Shown: positions 36,040-44,516 of the stretch, piece after piece
Position numbering within the stretch: the first letter of the stretch is position 1
Layout of the letters: each line of letters starts with the position of its first letter
Assembly: GCF_005233845.1 (NCBI RefSeq)
Contig: NZ_SZQL01000001.1
Coordinates: forward strand, 124,001-188,000
From: Ilyomonas limi
Lineage (GTDB): Bacteria > Bacteroidota > Bacteroidia > Chitinophagales > Chitinophagaceae
Direction: 5' to 3'
Length of the DNA: 64,000 bases
Notes under the pieces: generated by a model
Seen by the model: only the letters and a program-made list of their open reading frames with translations
Told to the model about the DNA's origin: nothing
Database searches by the model: none
Position numbers and translations under genes: made by a program

Positions 36040-36447
36040 CTAGTCTTTATTCCCATTCTTTTTGTTTAGCTCCTCCTGCTTTAAGTTGACATCTATCTTA
36101 TCCTTTTTCAAATCCGTTCTTATCAGTCCAAACAAACTCATATAGATATTGGCTATCCATACCAAAGAAAAACCACTAATTATATAGCCACGCCAGTCCT
36201 CAAACAGTAACTGATAACCTGTAATAATTAAAATGAAAATAGTTACATAATGGCTGAAGCAATACTCACAGGTAAATAAATAAAAAAACTTTCTTTTCAA
36301 TAACGTCTTGCCTTCTTTACTTCTTTTTACACAATACTCCCGCGGCTCTCTAAACACTTCTTCGTGCGTTACCGTCCATGCAATGCAGGCAATAGGTATG
36401 GCTAATAAAAACAGGTGAATGATTTGCTGCGGTAAGGAGGTGGACAT
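36040..36447 (-). CDS. Small membrane protein of unknown function with CxxC motif
   Basis: This 135-residue protein has a hydrophobic N-terminal helix (about 8-25), a charged stretch (EEVFREPREYC), then two more hydrophobic helices (about 68-85 and 92-112). Its tail is very charged (DLKKDKIDVNLKQEELNKKN). Between the first and second helices lies FTCEYCFSHYV, a CxxC that resembles DUF1360-like membrane proteins. The match is only a motif resemblance, so the function stays open. It converges with feoB and is a single-gene unit. Confidence 0.65.
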   Translation of the reverse strand: MSTSLPQQIIHLFLLAIPIACIAWTVTHEEVFREPREYCVKRSKEGKTLLKRKFFYLFTCEYCFSHYVTIFILIITGYQLLFEDWRGYIISGFSLVWIANIYMSLFGLIRTDLKKDKIDVNLKQEELNKKNGNKD

Positions 36448-36671
36448 TAAAAGTTAAGTATTTGTTTGTTATAAAGCTTTTCTTCTGGCATTTCTTCCCG
36501 GTTCAAAACTCCTGCCATTTTGTTGACTGATTGAATCAGAGGTTAAGCTGATGAAAATGCTAATGAAATTAATCTGGTTGTATAACTGATTGGACAGATA
36601 TTAAACGTAAAACATTTATGCAAACGCTATAGGGGCAAAACCCTGCCAATGTTGAAATATAATAAAAAACT

Positions 36672-36701
36672 AAAAGGCGGATAAATGTTTATCCGCCTTT
36701 T
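36672..36701 (-). terminator. Intrinsic terminator of the ELWxxDGT/T9SS gene
   Basis: A 12-bp perfect stem (36672-36683 with 36690-36701) with a 6-base loop lies 22 bases past the stop of the leftward gene. On that strand it is followed by TTTTAGTTTTTTATT. Confidence 0.88.
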
Positions 36702-36722
36702 CAGTAAAAAATAGAAATACTG

Positions 36723-38870
36723 TTATTGCTTAATAAAGCTGGCTGTTTTTGTATCCTTTTCAGTAATCAGTTGCACAAAATAAGCACCGGCAGCAAAGCG
36801 CGATACATTGATGTATTGCTGCATAGCTGTAACGCCGTTTGTCTGCAACTGTTGCTGGTACACCTGTTTACCATTAGCATCCGTTACCCGCAATGTAATG
36901 CTCTTTGCATTGTTGGTAGAGAAGGCAACGGTCAATTGATCGTGTACAGGGTTGGGTGATAGTGTAATTTTAAACATACCACCTTGCAACTCTACGGATA
37001 AGATGGCAGTATATGAATATTTGCCATCGTTATCAATAATACGCAGGCGATAATACAAGGTAGAAGCGCCGGCCTGCAGTGCACTCGCATCGTTGTATTG
37101 ATACTGATGTGCCGTATTGCTGTTGCCTGCCGCAGCCAATGTACCTACCGCACTAAAATGAACCGCATCGGTGCTGCGCTCTACTACAAAGTTCTTAGTG
37201 TTTGCTTCACTTGCAGTGGCCCAGTTAACTGCTACACCACCATCGCGCAGTGCCACATTAAAGTTCAGCAATTTAACAGGCAGTACAACTGTCTGGTTGA
37301 TTTTGTACAAATCGGTATTGCCATTTGCATTATCCCCATTATCAGCATTCAGATAGATCTGGCTGTTGAACAGGAACATATAGGTAGGATCTGAACCATT
37401 ACCGTTATGTGTATTAATGTCAGCAACTAGCTCCGTACCATCGGCGGTACCGTCGGTTATAAAAGGCTCGGAACCGGAGTCACCGTTATCGCCAATAAAG
37501 TAAATACCGGTAGTAGTGTAAAAAGCAAGATTGTTGTATTCAACACCATCATTATTACCTGGATTAATATCTTTTACCATCTGTGTGCCGCCCGATGTGC
37601 CATCGGTTGCCCACAACTCTATCCCGTGTGCACCATCATCGGCTATGAAATACCATTTGCCATTGTATTGGGTAGAATAAATTTGCTGAAAATTGAAGTT
37701 GTTGATGTTATTTTCAGTTTGAAATGAATTGACATAAGCACCATAGTTGGCTAAGAACGTTGGACTGGCATCACCTTTTCCATTGCTAGTAGTATTAATA
37801 TCTTTAAAAAGCGTAGTGCCGTTTGGAGTTCCATCGGTCACCCATAGTTCATTGCCGTTGGCACTTGTAGTGGCGCCAAAATACATTTTGCCGTTAATAA
37901 GTGCAGAACCAATTAAAGTAGGATAAGAAGAATTGCCAGGTGAAGGGTCTAAATCTTTAAATAATTTGGTACCGCCGGGCGTGCCATCCGTTGTCCACAA
38001 TTCTATGCCGCTTCCCGTCAGGTCGTATCCATCAAAGAACAATACGCCGTTGTAAGCCGTAAGTTGCGGGAACATAGTACCTGAGCCAAAACCAAAGTCT
38101 TTAAGCATTTTTGTGCCGCTTTCAGTGCCATCGGTTACCCAAAGCTGGGCAGTACCAGTAAGAAAATCGCCCGTTCTCACTGTAAACACCGTTTTATTGC
38201 CTAAGGCAGCACTATATAGAATAGAAAGTTCAATTTCGCCTTCAATATTTTTTACCAGTGTGGGGGTACCCGAAAGGTCTATTTTATAAAGACCGCTATT
38301 TGCTCCTGATGTGGCGCCAAAATAAATGTTGTTGCCATTCTGGAAAAAAGAGGCATCATCAGCAACACCGTCAGCATTGCCGCTATTGATATCGGCAACC
38401 AGTGTGGCATTGCCAACCGCACCATTACTCTTCCACAATTCTCTTCCATGCGAACCATCATCGGCAGTAAAATATAAAGTGTTATTGAACACGAAAAAGT
38501 TTTCTGGTACCGACGACCCGCTGGAAGAAATGTTTTTAATAAGCTTTGTGCCGCCTGCAGTGCCATCGGTTACCCACAATTCTACGTCTTTTGTGGTAGC
38601 ATCGGCACCAGCAAAATACAACAGGTTGTTGTATAATGCGGCAGAGGATGTGTCGGAGTACAATACAGCAGTAGTTATTTTGGTAGCAGTAGTACCATTG
38701 GTGGTCCACATACCGCCATCGTCATCCAATAGCACGGGCCGGTTACCCGGTAGTACCAAACCCGACGTGATGTTGGTGTTGTTGGAAATTAAAGTGACTT
38801 GCGCATTTGATTGCTGCTGGAACATTAAGACTGAAAAAGCTGCCAGCAAAATGTGTAAAGGTTTTTTCAT
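36723..38870 (-). CDS. Secreted ELWxxDGT-repeat protein with T9SS type A sorting domain
   Basis: The 715-residue protein has a signal peptide (cleavage near SNAQ, about 23) and then at least nine tandem repeats built on the pattern ELWVTDGTxGGTxLxKDI, about 45-50 residues each (about 90-520). A fibronectin-like segment follows (about 530-625, LNFNVALRDGGVAVNWATASEANTKN, quoted in part). The C-terminal 75 residues form a sorting domain (SPNPVHDQLTV, then GAYFVQLIT and a basic end) used by the type IX secretion system. The repeats probably fold as a propeller. It should be exported to the cell surface or medium; no enzymatic domain is seen. Its leader contains a perfect inverted repeat (38926-38947). 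Confidence 0.92.
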   Translation of the reverse strand: MKKPLHILLAAFSVLMFQQQSNAQVTLISNNTNITSGLVLPGNRPVLLDDDGGMWTTNGTTATKITTAVLYSDTSSAALYNNLLYFAGADATTKDVELWVTDGTAGGTKLIKNISSSGSSVPENFFVFNNTLYFTADDGSHGRELWKSNGAVGNATLVADINSGNADGVADDASFFQNGNNIYFGATSGANSGLYKIDLSGTPTLVKNIEGEIELSILYSAALGNKTVFTVRTGDFLTGTAQLWVTDGTESGTKMLKDFGFGSGTMFPQLTAYNGVLFFDGYDLTGSGIELWTTDGTPGGTKLFKDLDPSPGNSSYPTLIGSALINGKMYFGATTSANGNELWVTDGTPNGTTLFKDINTTSNGKGDASPTFLANYGAYVNSFQTENNINNFNFQQIYSTQYNGKWYFIADDGAHGIELWATDGTSGGTQMVKDINPGNNDGVEYNNLAFYTTTGIYFIGDNGDSGSEPFITDGTADGTELVADINTHNGNGSDPTYMFLFNSQIYLNADNGDNANGNTDLYKINQTVVLPVKLLNFNVALRDGGVAVNWATASEANTKNFVVERSTDAVHFSAVGTLAAAGNSNTAHQYQYNDASALQAGASTLYYRLRIIDNDGKYSYTAILSVELQGGMFKITLSPNPVHDQLTVAFSTNNAKSITLRVTDANGKQVYQQQLQTNGVTAMQQYINVSRFAAGAYFVQLITEKDTKTASFIKQ

Positions 38871-38925
38871 AAACGAAATATTGAATGGTATAAGGAATGC
38901 AAATTATACTGTGGCAATTACCTCA

Positions 38926-38947
38926 AAACCGCATATTTATGCGGTTT
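38926..38947. promoter_or_regulatory. Inverted repeat upstream of the T9SS-protein gene, candidate operator or leader hairpin
   Basis: Ten bases (38926-38935) are exactly complementary to 38938-38947 with two bases between. The element lies 55 bases upstream of the start codon, where an operator or a leader hairpin could act. No regulator is identified. Confidence 0.4.
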
Positions 38948-39349
38948 AAGACTGGAAAGAAAAAAGTAACAATCAGGCTCAGCAGAGGTATTTAGGAAGG
39001 CTTTTCATGCGGTTGACTTTTGGAAAGTGAAATTACAAATAAGAAAATTACATAAAAAAGAATTTATTGGTGTTTTAAAAAATAGTTGGCCGGCCTTTTT
39101 AATCGCTGGCTTTATGTGTATTTTTTTAGTGTTTTAATGTATGATGGGGGAAGTTGTCCTTAAAATTGGTCAACTACTATAGGGTATATAACCAAGGCTT
39201 CAGCCAGGGCGAATGCTTGAGTTAAAGCCCTGTAGCCTTTCCTGTCAACTTCCCAAAGCTGAGGCCCGGGATTATATGAAATTATCATTCACATTTTTAT
39301 CCTTATATATTTAAAAACACTACCTTCTTTAACTGTAACACACTACATA
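38948..39349. repeat. Intergenic region with a bulged stem-loop
   Basis: No gene is seen in these 400 bases. At about 39194-39239 two nested arm pairs (aaggct/agcctt outside, cagggc/gccctg inside) form a bulged stem-loop, and GC-rich patches around it differ from the AT-rich flanks. This may be a worn intergenic repeat or a small structured RNA. There is no evidence for transcription. Confidence 0.35.
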
Positions 39350-39379
39350 ATAAAAAAGCAGCTACAAAAGTGTAACTGC
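39350..39379 (-). terminator. Intrinsic terminator of the hddA-gmhA operon
   Basis: An 8-bp stem with one G-U pair (39358-39365 with 39372-39379) is followed on the minus strand by TTTTTTATT. It lies 29 bases past the gmhA stop. Confidence 0.75.
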
Positions 39380-39408
39380 CCTGCATATGAAGTTTTACAG
39401 ATAAACTG

Positions 39409-39984
39409 TTATTGAAAATACGCCTGCTCTACCCACTCGCAAATGATATGGCCAACCATAATATGCGACTCTTGTATGCGGGGTGTATTAATGGATGGAA
39501 TATTTATCAGATAATCAGCAACAGCTTTCATGGCACCGCCGCTGTTGCCGGTGAAAGCAATGGTAACCATACCGGCAGTCCTGGCGGTTTTAAATGCTTC
39601 CACAATATTCTTTGAATTGCCTGAGGTGGATAACCCTATCAATACATCCCCTTTATTGCCAATGCCTTCTATGATGCGTGAATAAATGACATCAAAACTA
39701 TAGTCATTGGCAACTGCTGTAAGGTAAGACGTGTTGCAATGCAGCGCCTCTGCCGGCAATGCTTTGCGGTTCATATAAAACCTGCCGCTAAACTCAGCCG
39801 CTAAGTGTTGCGCATCGGCTGCACTGCCGCCATTGCCGCAAAAGAGTACTTTATTGCCATTTTTCAACGCCTGTAATATAGCTGCACTTGCCCGTTCAAT
39901 TGTTTGCAGCAATTGCTCATCGGCAAGCAATTTATTTTTTGTTTCAACCGACTCTTCAATGCGCTGCTGTATAAATGATTTCAT
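39409..39984 (-). CDS. gmhA: Sedoheptulose-7-phosphate isomerase (phosphoheptose isomerase)
   Basis: The 191-residue SIS-domain enzyme converts D-sedoheptulose 7-phosphate into D-glycero-D-manno-heptose 7-phosphate, the first step toward activated heptose for surface polysaccharides. Marks are LFCGNGGSAADAQHLAAEFSG (about 47-67, read in parts), GLSTSGNSKNIVEA (about 117) and the C-terminal QESHIMVGHIICEWVE (about 171) with the metal-site His/Glu residues. It follows hddA by 35 bases on the same strand, and the two catalyse consecutive steps. A terminator lies directly downstream, so the operon has just these two genes. Confidence 0.93.
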   Translation of the reverse strand: MKSFIQQRIEESVETKNKLLADEQLLQTIERASAAILQALKNGNKVLFCGNGGSAADAQHLAAEFSGRFYMNRKALPAEALHCNTSYLTAVANDYSFDVIYSRIIEGIGNKGDVLIGLSTSGNSKNIVEAFKTARTAGMVTIAFTGNSGGAMKAVADYLINIPSINTPRIQESHIMVGHIICEWVEQAYFQ

Positions 39985-40019
39985 GCTGATATTCTTTTTA
40001 TTAAGGTCTGCTTCTCCTT

Positions 40020-41045
40020 TTACTTAATGGTCCAGCTTATTTGTCCATGCTTGGTGAATGAGAATTTAAATACTTGCCCGCCGTATTGGGCCAATGCTTT
40101 TTCTACTGCATATCTGTTATTACCAGGGCAATAAAAAAACATAAATCCACCGCCACCGGCACCGGATATTTTTCCGCCCGAAGCACCGGCTGCCTTAGCA
40201 GCATCATATATCTCATCCAGCGCAGCATTGCTGATGTTGGCAGCCATTTTTCTTTTTTCCTGAAAGCCATAATCCAGTATTGCACCTATTTCATTCAATT
40301 TTCCTTTCAGCAAGGCTTCCTTCATCAGTATTGCCTGCTCTTTCAGCCGGTGCATCGCTTCTATCGATTTTTCGTTTTTCTCGTTTACATTCTTTTGCTG
40401 CTCGGCAATAATTTTTGCCGATTCGCGACTGGTAGAAGTATAATATAAAACAAGGTTGTTCTCCAACTCATTCAGATACTCCGTGCGGATGCGCAATGGA
40501 TTTACAATTACATTATCATCGCACAAAAACTCCATAAAATTAACGCCGCCAAAAGTAGCCGCATACTGATCTTGCTTGCCACCAGCCAATCCCAAATCTT
40601 CACGCTCAATTTCGTAAGCATAACGCGCCATATCATATTCGCCCAATGGCAGTTTCAAATACTCTACAAAAGCACCAAGCATAGAAACCATCAGTGTAGA
40701 GGAGGTGCCTAAGCCCGAACCCGCCGCCGCATCTACATAAGTGGACAAGCGAAAGCCTTGCTGTAGCAACTGATAATCCTGGCTAATACGGTTGATAATG
40801 CCTTTCGCCAGATCCAGATGACCATCAATGGGCAGTGGCGTTTGCAGATCGTAGGTTGCCGTTTCGCCACGATCGAGCGCCTGAAGTACTATTTTTTTTT
40901 CTGCTATAATCTCAATGCTGCTGTGCGCATACAACGAAATAGTAGCATTGAGAATAGCGCCGCCATACGTATCGCTGTACGGACTTACATCGGTGCCGCC
41001 GCCAGCCAAGCCAATGCGCAAGGGTGCTTTGGAACGGTATAACAT
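40020..41045 (-). CDS. hddA: D-glycero-alpha-D-manno-heptose-7-phosphate kinase (GHMP kinase)
   Basis: From ATG 41045 the protein has 341 residues; an upstream in-frame non-ATG start at 41105 would only add a poorly conserved tail. It opens with RSKAPLRIGLAGGGTDVSPY (about 4-23), the substrate-binding start of heptose and fucose kinases. The ATP loop is GSGLGTSSTLMV (about 110), and the third GHMP motif is SGGKISGAGGGGFMFFY (about 290). It phosphorylates the 1-position of heptose 7-phosphate on the GDP-heptose route. The nucleotidyltransferase (HddC) and phosphatase (GmhB) are not in the window. Fucokinase-like activity is the main alternative, but adjacency to gmhA favours heptose. Confidence 0.9.
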   Translation of the reverse strand: MLYRSKAPLRIGLAGGGTDVSPYSDTYGGAILNATISLYAHSSIEIIAEKKIVLQALDRGETATYDLQTPLPIDGHLDLAKGIINRISQDYQLLQQGFRLSTYVDAAAGSGLGTSSTLMVSMLGAFVEYLKLPLGEYDMARYAYEIEREDLGLAGGKQDQYAATFGGVNFMEFLCDDNVIVNPLRIRTEYLNELENNLVLYYTSTSRESAKIIAEQQKNVNEKNEKSIEAMHRLKEQAILMKEALLKGKLNEIGAILDYGFQEKRKMAANISNAALDEIYDAAKAAGASGGKISGAGGGGFMFFYCPGNNRYAVEKALAQYGGQVFKFSFTKHGQISWTIK

Positions 41046-41105
41046 ACTAAACCCGGTTTTATGATGTGGCGGCAAAATAACGAATATGTATCTGCACCTA
41101 TACAT

Positions 41106-41425
41106 AATTTGCTTAGAGCGTTCTCATCTTACCACGCATTTAACAGCAGCTATTATTGAAAGAAATTCAAAATTTACCTGCTTATTTCCTTTATTCTTCC
41201 AATGCTAAAAACACTTCTTTGATTAACAATAAATAATACATATTGGGTAATGTATCTGTTTCAGGCTTTGATTAAAAATACAAGCTTTCAAAATGGCAGT
41301 CCGACGCATTTTCTAATTCAGAAAGTATCTTATCGCTACATCGTACATAATCAAATTCGTTTCATCCATGCTCCTGATATTCCCTACATCTCCCTATCAT
41401 CCACTACTTTTGCTGCTTACAATTA
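41106..41425. other. Divergent promoter region
   Basis: These 320 bases separate the divergent hddA and aminotransferase genes. No coding sequence is seen. A TACTTTTG at 41409-41416 matches the -7 consensus about nine bases before the aminotransferase ATG. No -33 element was obvious. Confidence 0.4.
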
Positions 41426-42694
41426 ATGCAACTTATGACTAAGCTAAGCAACATGGCAGACAGCATGACGGGTTCGGAGATTGTTCGTCTTGGCAACGAA
41501 ATCAGCGCACGTATCCGCAATGGCGAGACTATTTACAACTACACCATCGGCGATTTTAATTCGCATATTTTTCCTATTCCGGCATTGCTGGAGCAACTGA
41601 TAATAGAGGCTTATAAAGAACATTACACCAATTATCCCGCCGCCGAAGGCATTCTGGAACTGCGGCAGGCTGTTGCCGCTTTTATAAAAGAAAGGCAGGG
41701 ACTGGAGTATGGTGTAAATGAAATTCAGGTAGCCAGTGGCGGACGTCCCTTAATTTATACCTTATTCAGAACCGTAGCAGATGCAGGTGATAAAATCATT
41801 TATGCAGTGCCTTCGTGGAATAACAACCACTACACGCACCTCAATGATGCACGGCACATAGCCATAGAAACTACGCCTGAAAATAATTTTATGCCCACGG
41901 CGGCTGACATTGCGCCACACTTGAATGGCGTAACGCTTCTTTGCCTGTGCACACCGCAAAACCCAACCGGCACTACACTGGGCAAAGAGGAGCTGGAAAA
42001 GATTTGCCACCTGGTGATAGAAGAAAATAACCGCCGTAGTGAGGGAGCAAAGAAGCTGTATGTAATGTTTGATCAGATGTACGGTGCGCTTACATTTGGC
42101 GATACACAGCATTACAATCCCGTATCACTTGTGCCTGCTATGCGCAATTACACCATTTTTATAGATGGCATTTCTAAAGTATTTGCTGCTACCGGCGTAC
42201 GAGTGGGCTGGGCTTTTGGTCCGGCGCCTGTAATTGCTAAAATGAAAGCTTTTCTCTCTCACATAGGTGCATGGGCGCCTACGGCAGAGCAACATGCCAC
42301 TGCCCGATTTCTTCCCAATGCCAAAGCAGTAAATGAATTTTTAGTTCCGTTTAAAAAAGCTATTGAAACGAGATTGCGCAATATTTACAAGGGTTTTATG
42401 CAACTAAAAGGGCTGGGTTTTCCGGTGGATGCCATTGCGCCGCAGGCAGCCATTTACTTAACTATACAATTAAACCTGGCAGGTAAAAAAACAAAGGCAG
42501 GAAAATTACTGGCTACACAGGCAGACGTAACCGATTATATATTAAGTGAAGCCAAACTGGCCGTGGTGCCCTTTTATGCGTTCGGCGCCGGCATACAATC
42601 GCCATGGTACCGGCTGAGTGTAGGTACCTGTAAGGAAGCGGAATTGACAGACATGCTGGGCAAATTGCAACAAGCATTGGAGCAGTTACAGTAA
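41426..42694 (+). CDS. PLP-dependent aminotransferase, class I/II
   Basis: This 422-residue fold-type I aminotransferase has YTIGDFNSHIFPIP near 40, the YPAAEGILELRQAVA segment (about 71), CTPQNPTGTTLG (about 175), FDQMYGALTFG (about 213), and the PLP-binding Lys in IDGISKVFAATGVRVGWAFG (about 250). The class transfers amino groups between amino acids and 2-oxo acids; aspartate-type activity is common for this arrangement but is not proven. A second in-frame ATG lies three codons in (41435). A 9-bp inverted repeat after the stop lacks a T-tract. Confidence 0.9.
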   Translation: MQLMTKLSNMADSMTGSEIVRLGNEISARIRNGETIYNYTIGDFNSHIFPIPALLEQLIIEAYKEHYTNYPAAEGILELRQAVAAFIKERQGLEYGVNEIQVASGGRPLIYTLFRTVADAGDKIIYAVPSWNNNHYTHLNDARHIAIETTPENNFMPTAADIAPHLNGVTLLCLCTPQNPTGTTLGKEELEKICHLVIEENNRRSEGAKKLYVMFDQMYGALTFGDTQHYNPVSLVPAMRNYTIFIDGISKVFAATGVRVGWAFGPAPVIAKMKAFLSHIGAWAPTAEQHATARFLPNAKAVNEFLVPFKKAIETRLRNIYKGFMQLKGLGFPVDAIAPQAAIYLTIQLNLAGKKTKAGKLLATQADVTDYILSEAKLAVVPFYAFGAGIQSPWYRLSVGTCKEAELTDMLGKLQQALEQLQ

Positions 42695-42783
42695 AAAGCA
42701 AAACGCTCCATCATGTTTTTGCAGCAGGTGGAGCGTTGCACAGGTATTGTAAGCACTATATGAATACTGCTTAAACAACAGAG

Positions 42784-43035
42784 TTAATTTTTACAATTGA
42801 TAAATACAAAAGGAGGCAATACATCACTATTGATGATTTGCTGTACGAGATGCGGCTTTTGAACAATTCTGCATTTGTTCACATCTAAAATTTCATTGGC
42901 AGTGCAGAAAGCGTTCGTTTTTTCTACTACATTGTAAAGCAAATCGTTGAGAAACCGGACCTGTATTTCCAGTTCTTGCTCATTCATCGTCTTCTCCCCT
43001 GTAAGTACCAATAAGTCGTGATGTGGCGTTCTCAT
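42784..43035 (-). CDS. Small protein of unknown function
   Basis: An 83-residue frame; an internal ATG at 42987 (MNEQELEIQVRFLNDLLY) gives 67 residues and looks a more natural start. The residues from there on are acidic and helix-prone (QVRFLNDLLYNVVEKTNAF), ending IINSDVLPPFVFINCKN. There is no signal peptide and no known motif. It lies between converging and diverging genes with no partner. Coding is probable but not certain. Confidence 0.45.
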   Translation of the reverse strand: MRTPHHDLLVLTGEKTMNEQELEIQVRFLNDLLYNVVEKTNAFCTANEILDVNKCRIVQKPHLVQQIINSDVLPPFVFINCKN

Positions 43036-43075
43036 TACCTACCAGAAGTTTACAGTGATATAAATAATTTTAAAA

Positions 43076-43219
43076 TCATCCTACAATACCGCGGTGCGTG
43101 GGACAGCCACAGTTCTTACTTTTTTTTCCGTTAAAGGTGTATCTGCCCGAACTGCATGAACTTAGCATGGTACCAACTATCAGCAATAATACAACACTTC
43201 CGGTAATTTTTCTTTTCAT
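43076..43219 (-). CDS. Small lipoprotein, 47 residues, with CGCP motif
   Basis: A complete ATG-to-TGA frame of 47 codons. It starts MKRKITG, has a hydrophobic core (SVVLLLIVGTML) ending LSSC (Cys22, a good lipobox), then a short polar mature part with GRYTFNGKKSKNCGCPTHRG. A basic signal, a lipobox and a conserved-looking Cys-Gly-Cys-Pro in so short a frame make chance unlikely. It would be a periplasmic lipid-anchored peptide. The CGC could bind metal or form a disulfide; its role is unknown. Confidence 0.65.
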   Translation of the reverse strand: MKRKITGSVVLLLIVGTMLSSCSSGRYTFNGKKSKNCGCPTHRGIVG

Positions 43220-43272
43220 AATCAAATATATACTTCTATTTTTAGAAAATCGCTAAAACCAAACCATCATTC

Positions 43273-44358
43273 TTGTTTCAAAAGCAACAATTGCCACTTA
43301 AAGTATTGGTAGCGCCGCTTGATTGGGGACTTGGCCATGCAACCCGCTGTGTGCCGCTGATACAGTCCTTAAAACAAGCACAATGCCACGTTTATGTAGC
43401 CGGTAACCCAACAGCCTTGAAACTGCTGCAGCAGGAAGTAAGCGGCGTGGAATACCTGCCATTGGATGGCTATAATATCCAGTATTCTTCTAAACGACAA
43501 TTAGCATGGAAAATTTTGAAACAAACTCCTAAAATACTCCTTGCTATATATAAAGAACATCGCTGGCTAAAAAACGTTGTTACCACTCATCAAATAAAGA
43601 TTGTTTTTGCTGATAACCGTTATGGTTTATATCATAAAGATGCAATGAGCATCTTTATTACACATCAATTACGTATAAAAGCACCGTTTAGTTGGCTGGA
43701 GGGTGCAATACAAAAAGTTAATTATCGTTTTATCAACCGGTTCGATGCCTGCTGGGTACCCGACTATGCAGGCAAACTCAATATTGCCGGAAGGTTGTCG
43801 CATCCTGCGCAATTGCCGGCCGTGCCTGTGCAATATGTCGGACCGTTATCAAGATTGAAAGCACCTGATACACTGGTAAGCATACAATATAAATGGCTGA
43901 TATTATTATCCGGCCCGGAACCGCAACGCAGCATATTGGAAAATTTATTACTACAGGCAATCGAAGCTGTACAGCACCCGGTTTTGCTGGTGCGCGGGCT
44001 GCCATTAGCAACAATAGTGCTTACCGTTCCGCCGCATTGCACAGTGATAAATCATGTACCTGCAAAGGAATTACAGCTTCTTTTTGCACAAAGCGAATAT
44101 ATCATCAGCCGCTCGGGTTATACAACCGTAATGGAACTTTTGGCTTTGGGAAAGAAAAGCATTTTAATACCCACTCCCGGGCAAACGGAGCAGGAATATT
44201 TAGCTAAACACTTGATGCAGCAGCAATGGTGCTATAGTTGTGAACAGCACGAGGACATTGCACAACATTTACAGCGGGCAGAAAAATTTTCGTATCAACT
44301 GCCCGAATTGCCGGGCAATTCGCTGCACGCTGCGGTGGAGTTACTTTTACAGCCTTAA
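43273..44358 (+). CDS. MurG-like glycosyltransferase
   Basis: The 361-residue cytoplasmic protein has the two-Rossmann (GT-B) layout of glycosyltransferase family 28 relatives. It begins with VLVAPLDWGLGHATRCVPL (about 11-29), where the glycine-rich loop binds acceptor or donor phosphate. The middle has LILLSGPEPQRS (about 210). The C-terminal donor-binding region has SEYIISRSGYTTVMELLALGKKSILIPTP and QTEQEYLA (about 275-320, quoted in parts). The start codon is TTG 43273. Sugar donor and acceptor are unknown. It is co-directional with citrate synthase, but the gap and that gene's own start region suggest a separate unit. Confidence 0.85.
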   Translation: MFQKQQLPLKVLVAPLDWGLGHATRCVPLIQSLKQAQCHVYVAGNPTALKLLQQEVSGVEYLPLDGYNIQYSSKRQLAWKILKQTPKILLAIYKEHRWLKNVVTTHQIKIVFADNRYGLYHKDAMSIFITHQLRIKAPFSWLEGAIQKVNYRFINRFDACWVPDYAGKLNIAGRLSHPAQLPAVPVQYVGPLSRLKAPDTLVSIQYKWLILLSGPEPQRSILENLLLQAIEAVQHPVLLVRGLPLATIVLTVPPHCTVINHVPAKELQLLFAQSEYIISRSGYTTVMELLALGKKSILIPTPGQTEQEYLAKHLMQQQWCYSCEQHEDIAQHLQRAEKFSYQLPELPGNSLHAAVELLLQP

Positions 44359-44516
44359 TTACATGGCTTTCTATAGTTATTATTAATGCGTGCTTGCCAA
44401 TATCCTATATTTATTCCTTTTTACTCATTCTTTTCCATTCACTATTCTTACTTATCTTTACCCGCATACCTGCTAAATACTCTTTGCTTCAATTATATAA
44501 GCTAAAAATACTTGTC

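Noticed and set aside
42702-42737. 9-bp inverted repeat after the aminotransferase gene as terminator
   Set aside because: The loop is 18 bases and no T-tract follows, so termination is unlikely.
44394-44516. Upstream extension of citrate synthase with a hydrophobic segment
   Set aside because: Begins at a non-ATG codon, and citrate synthase has no membrane segment; ATG 44517 matches family N-termini.
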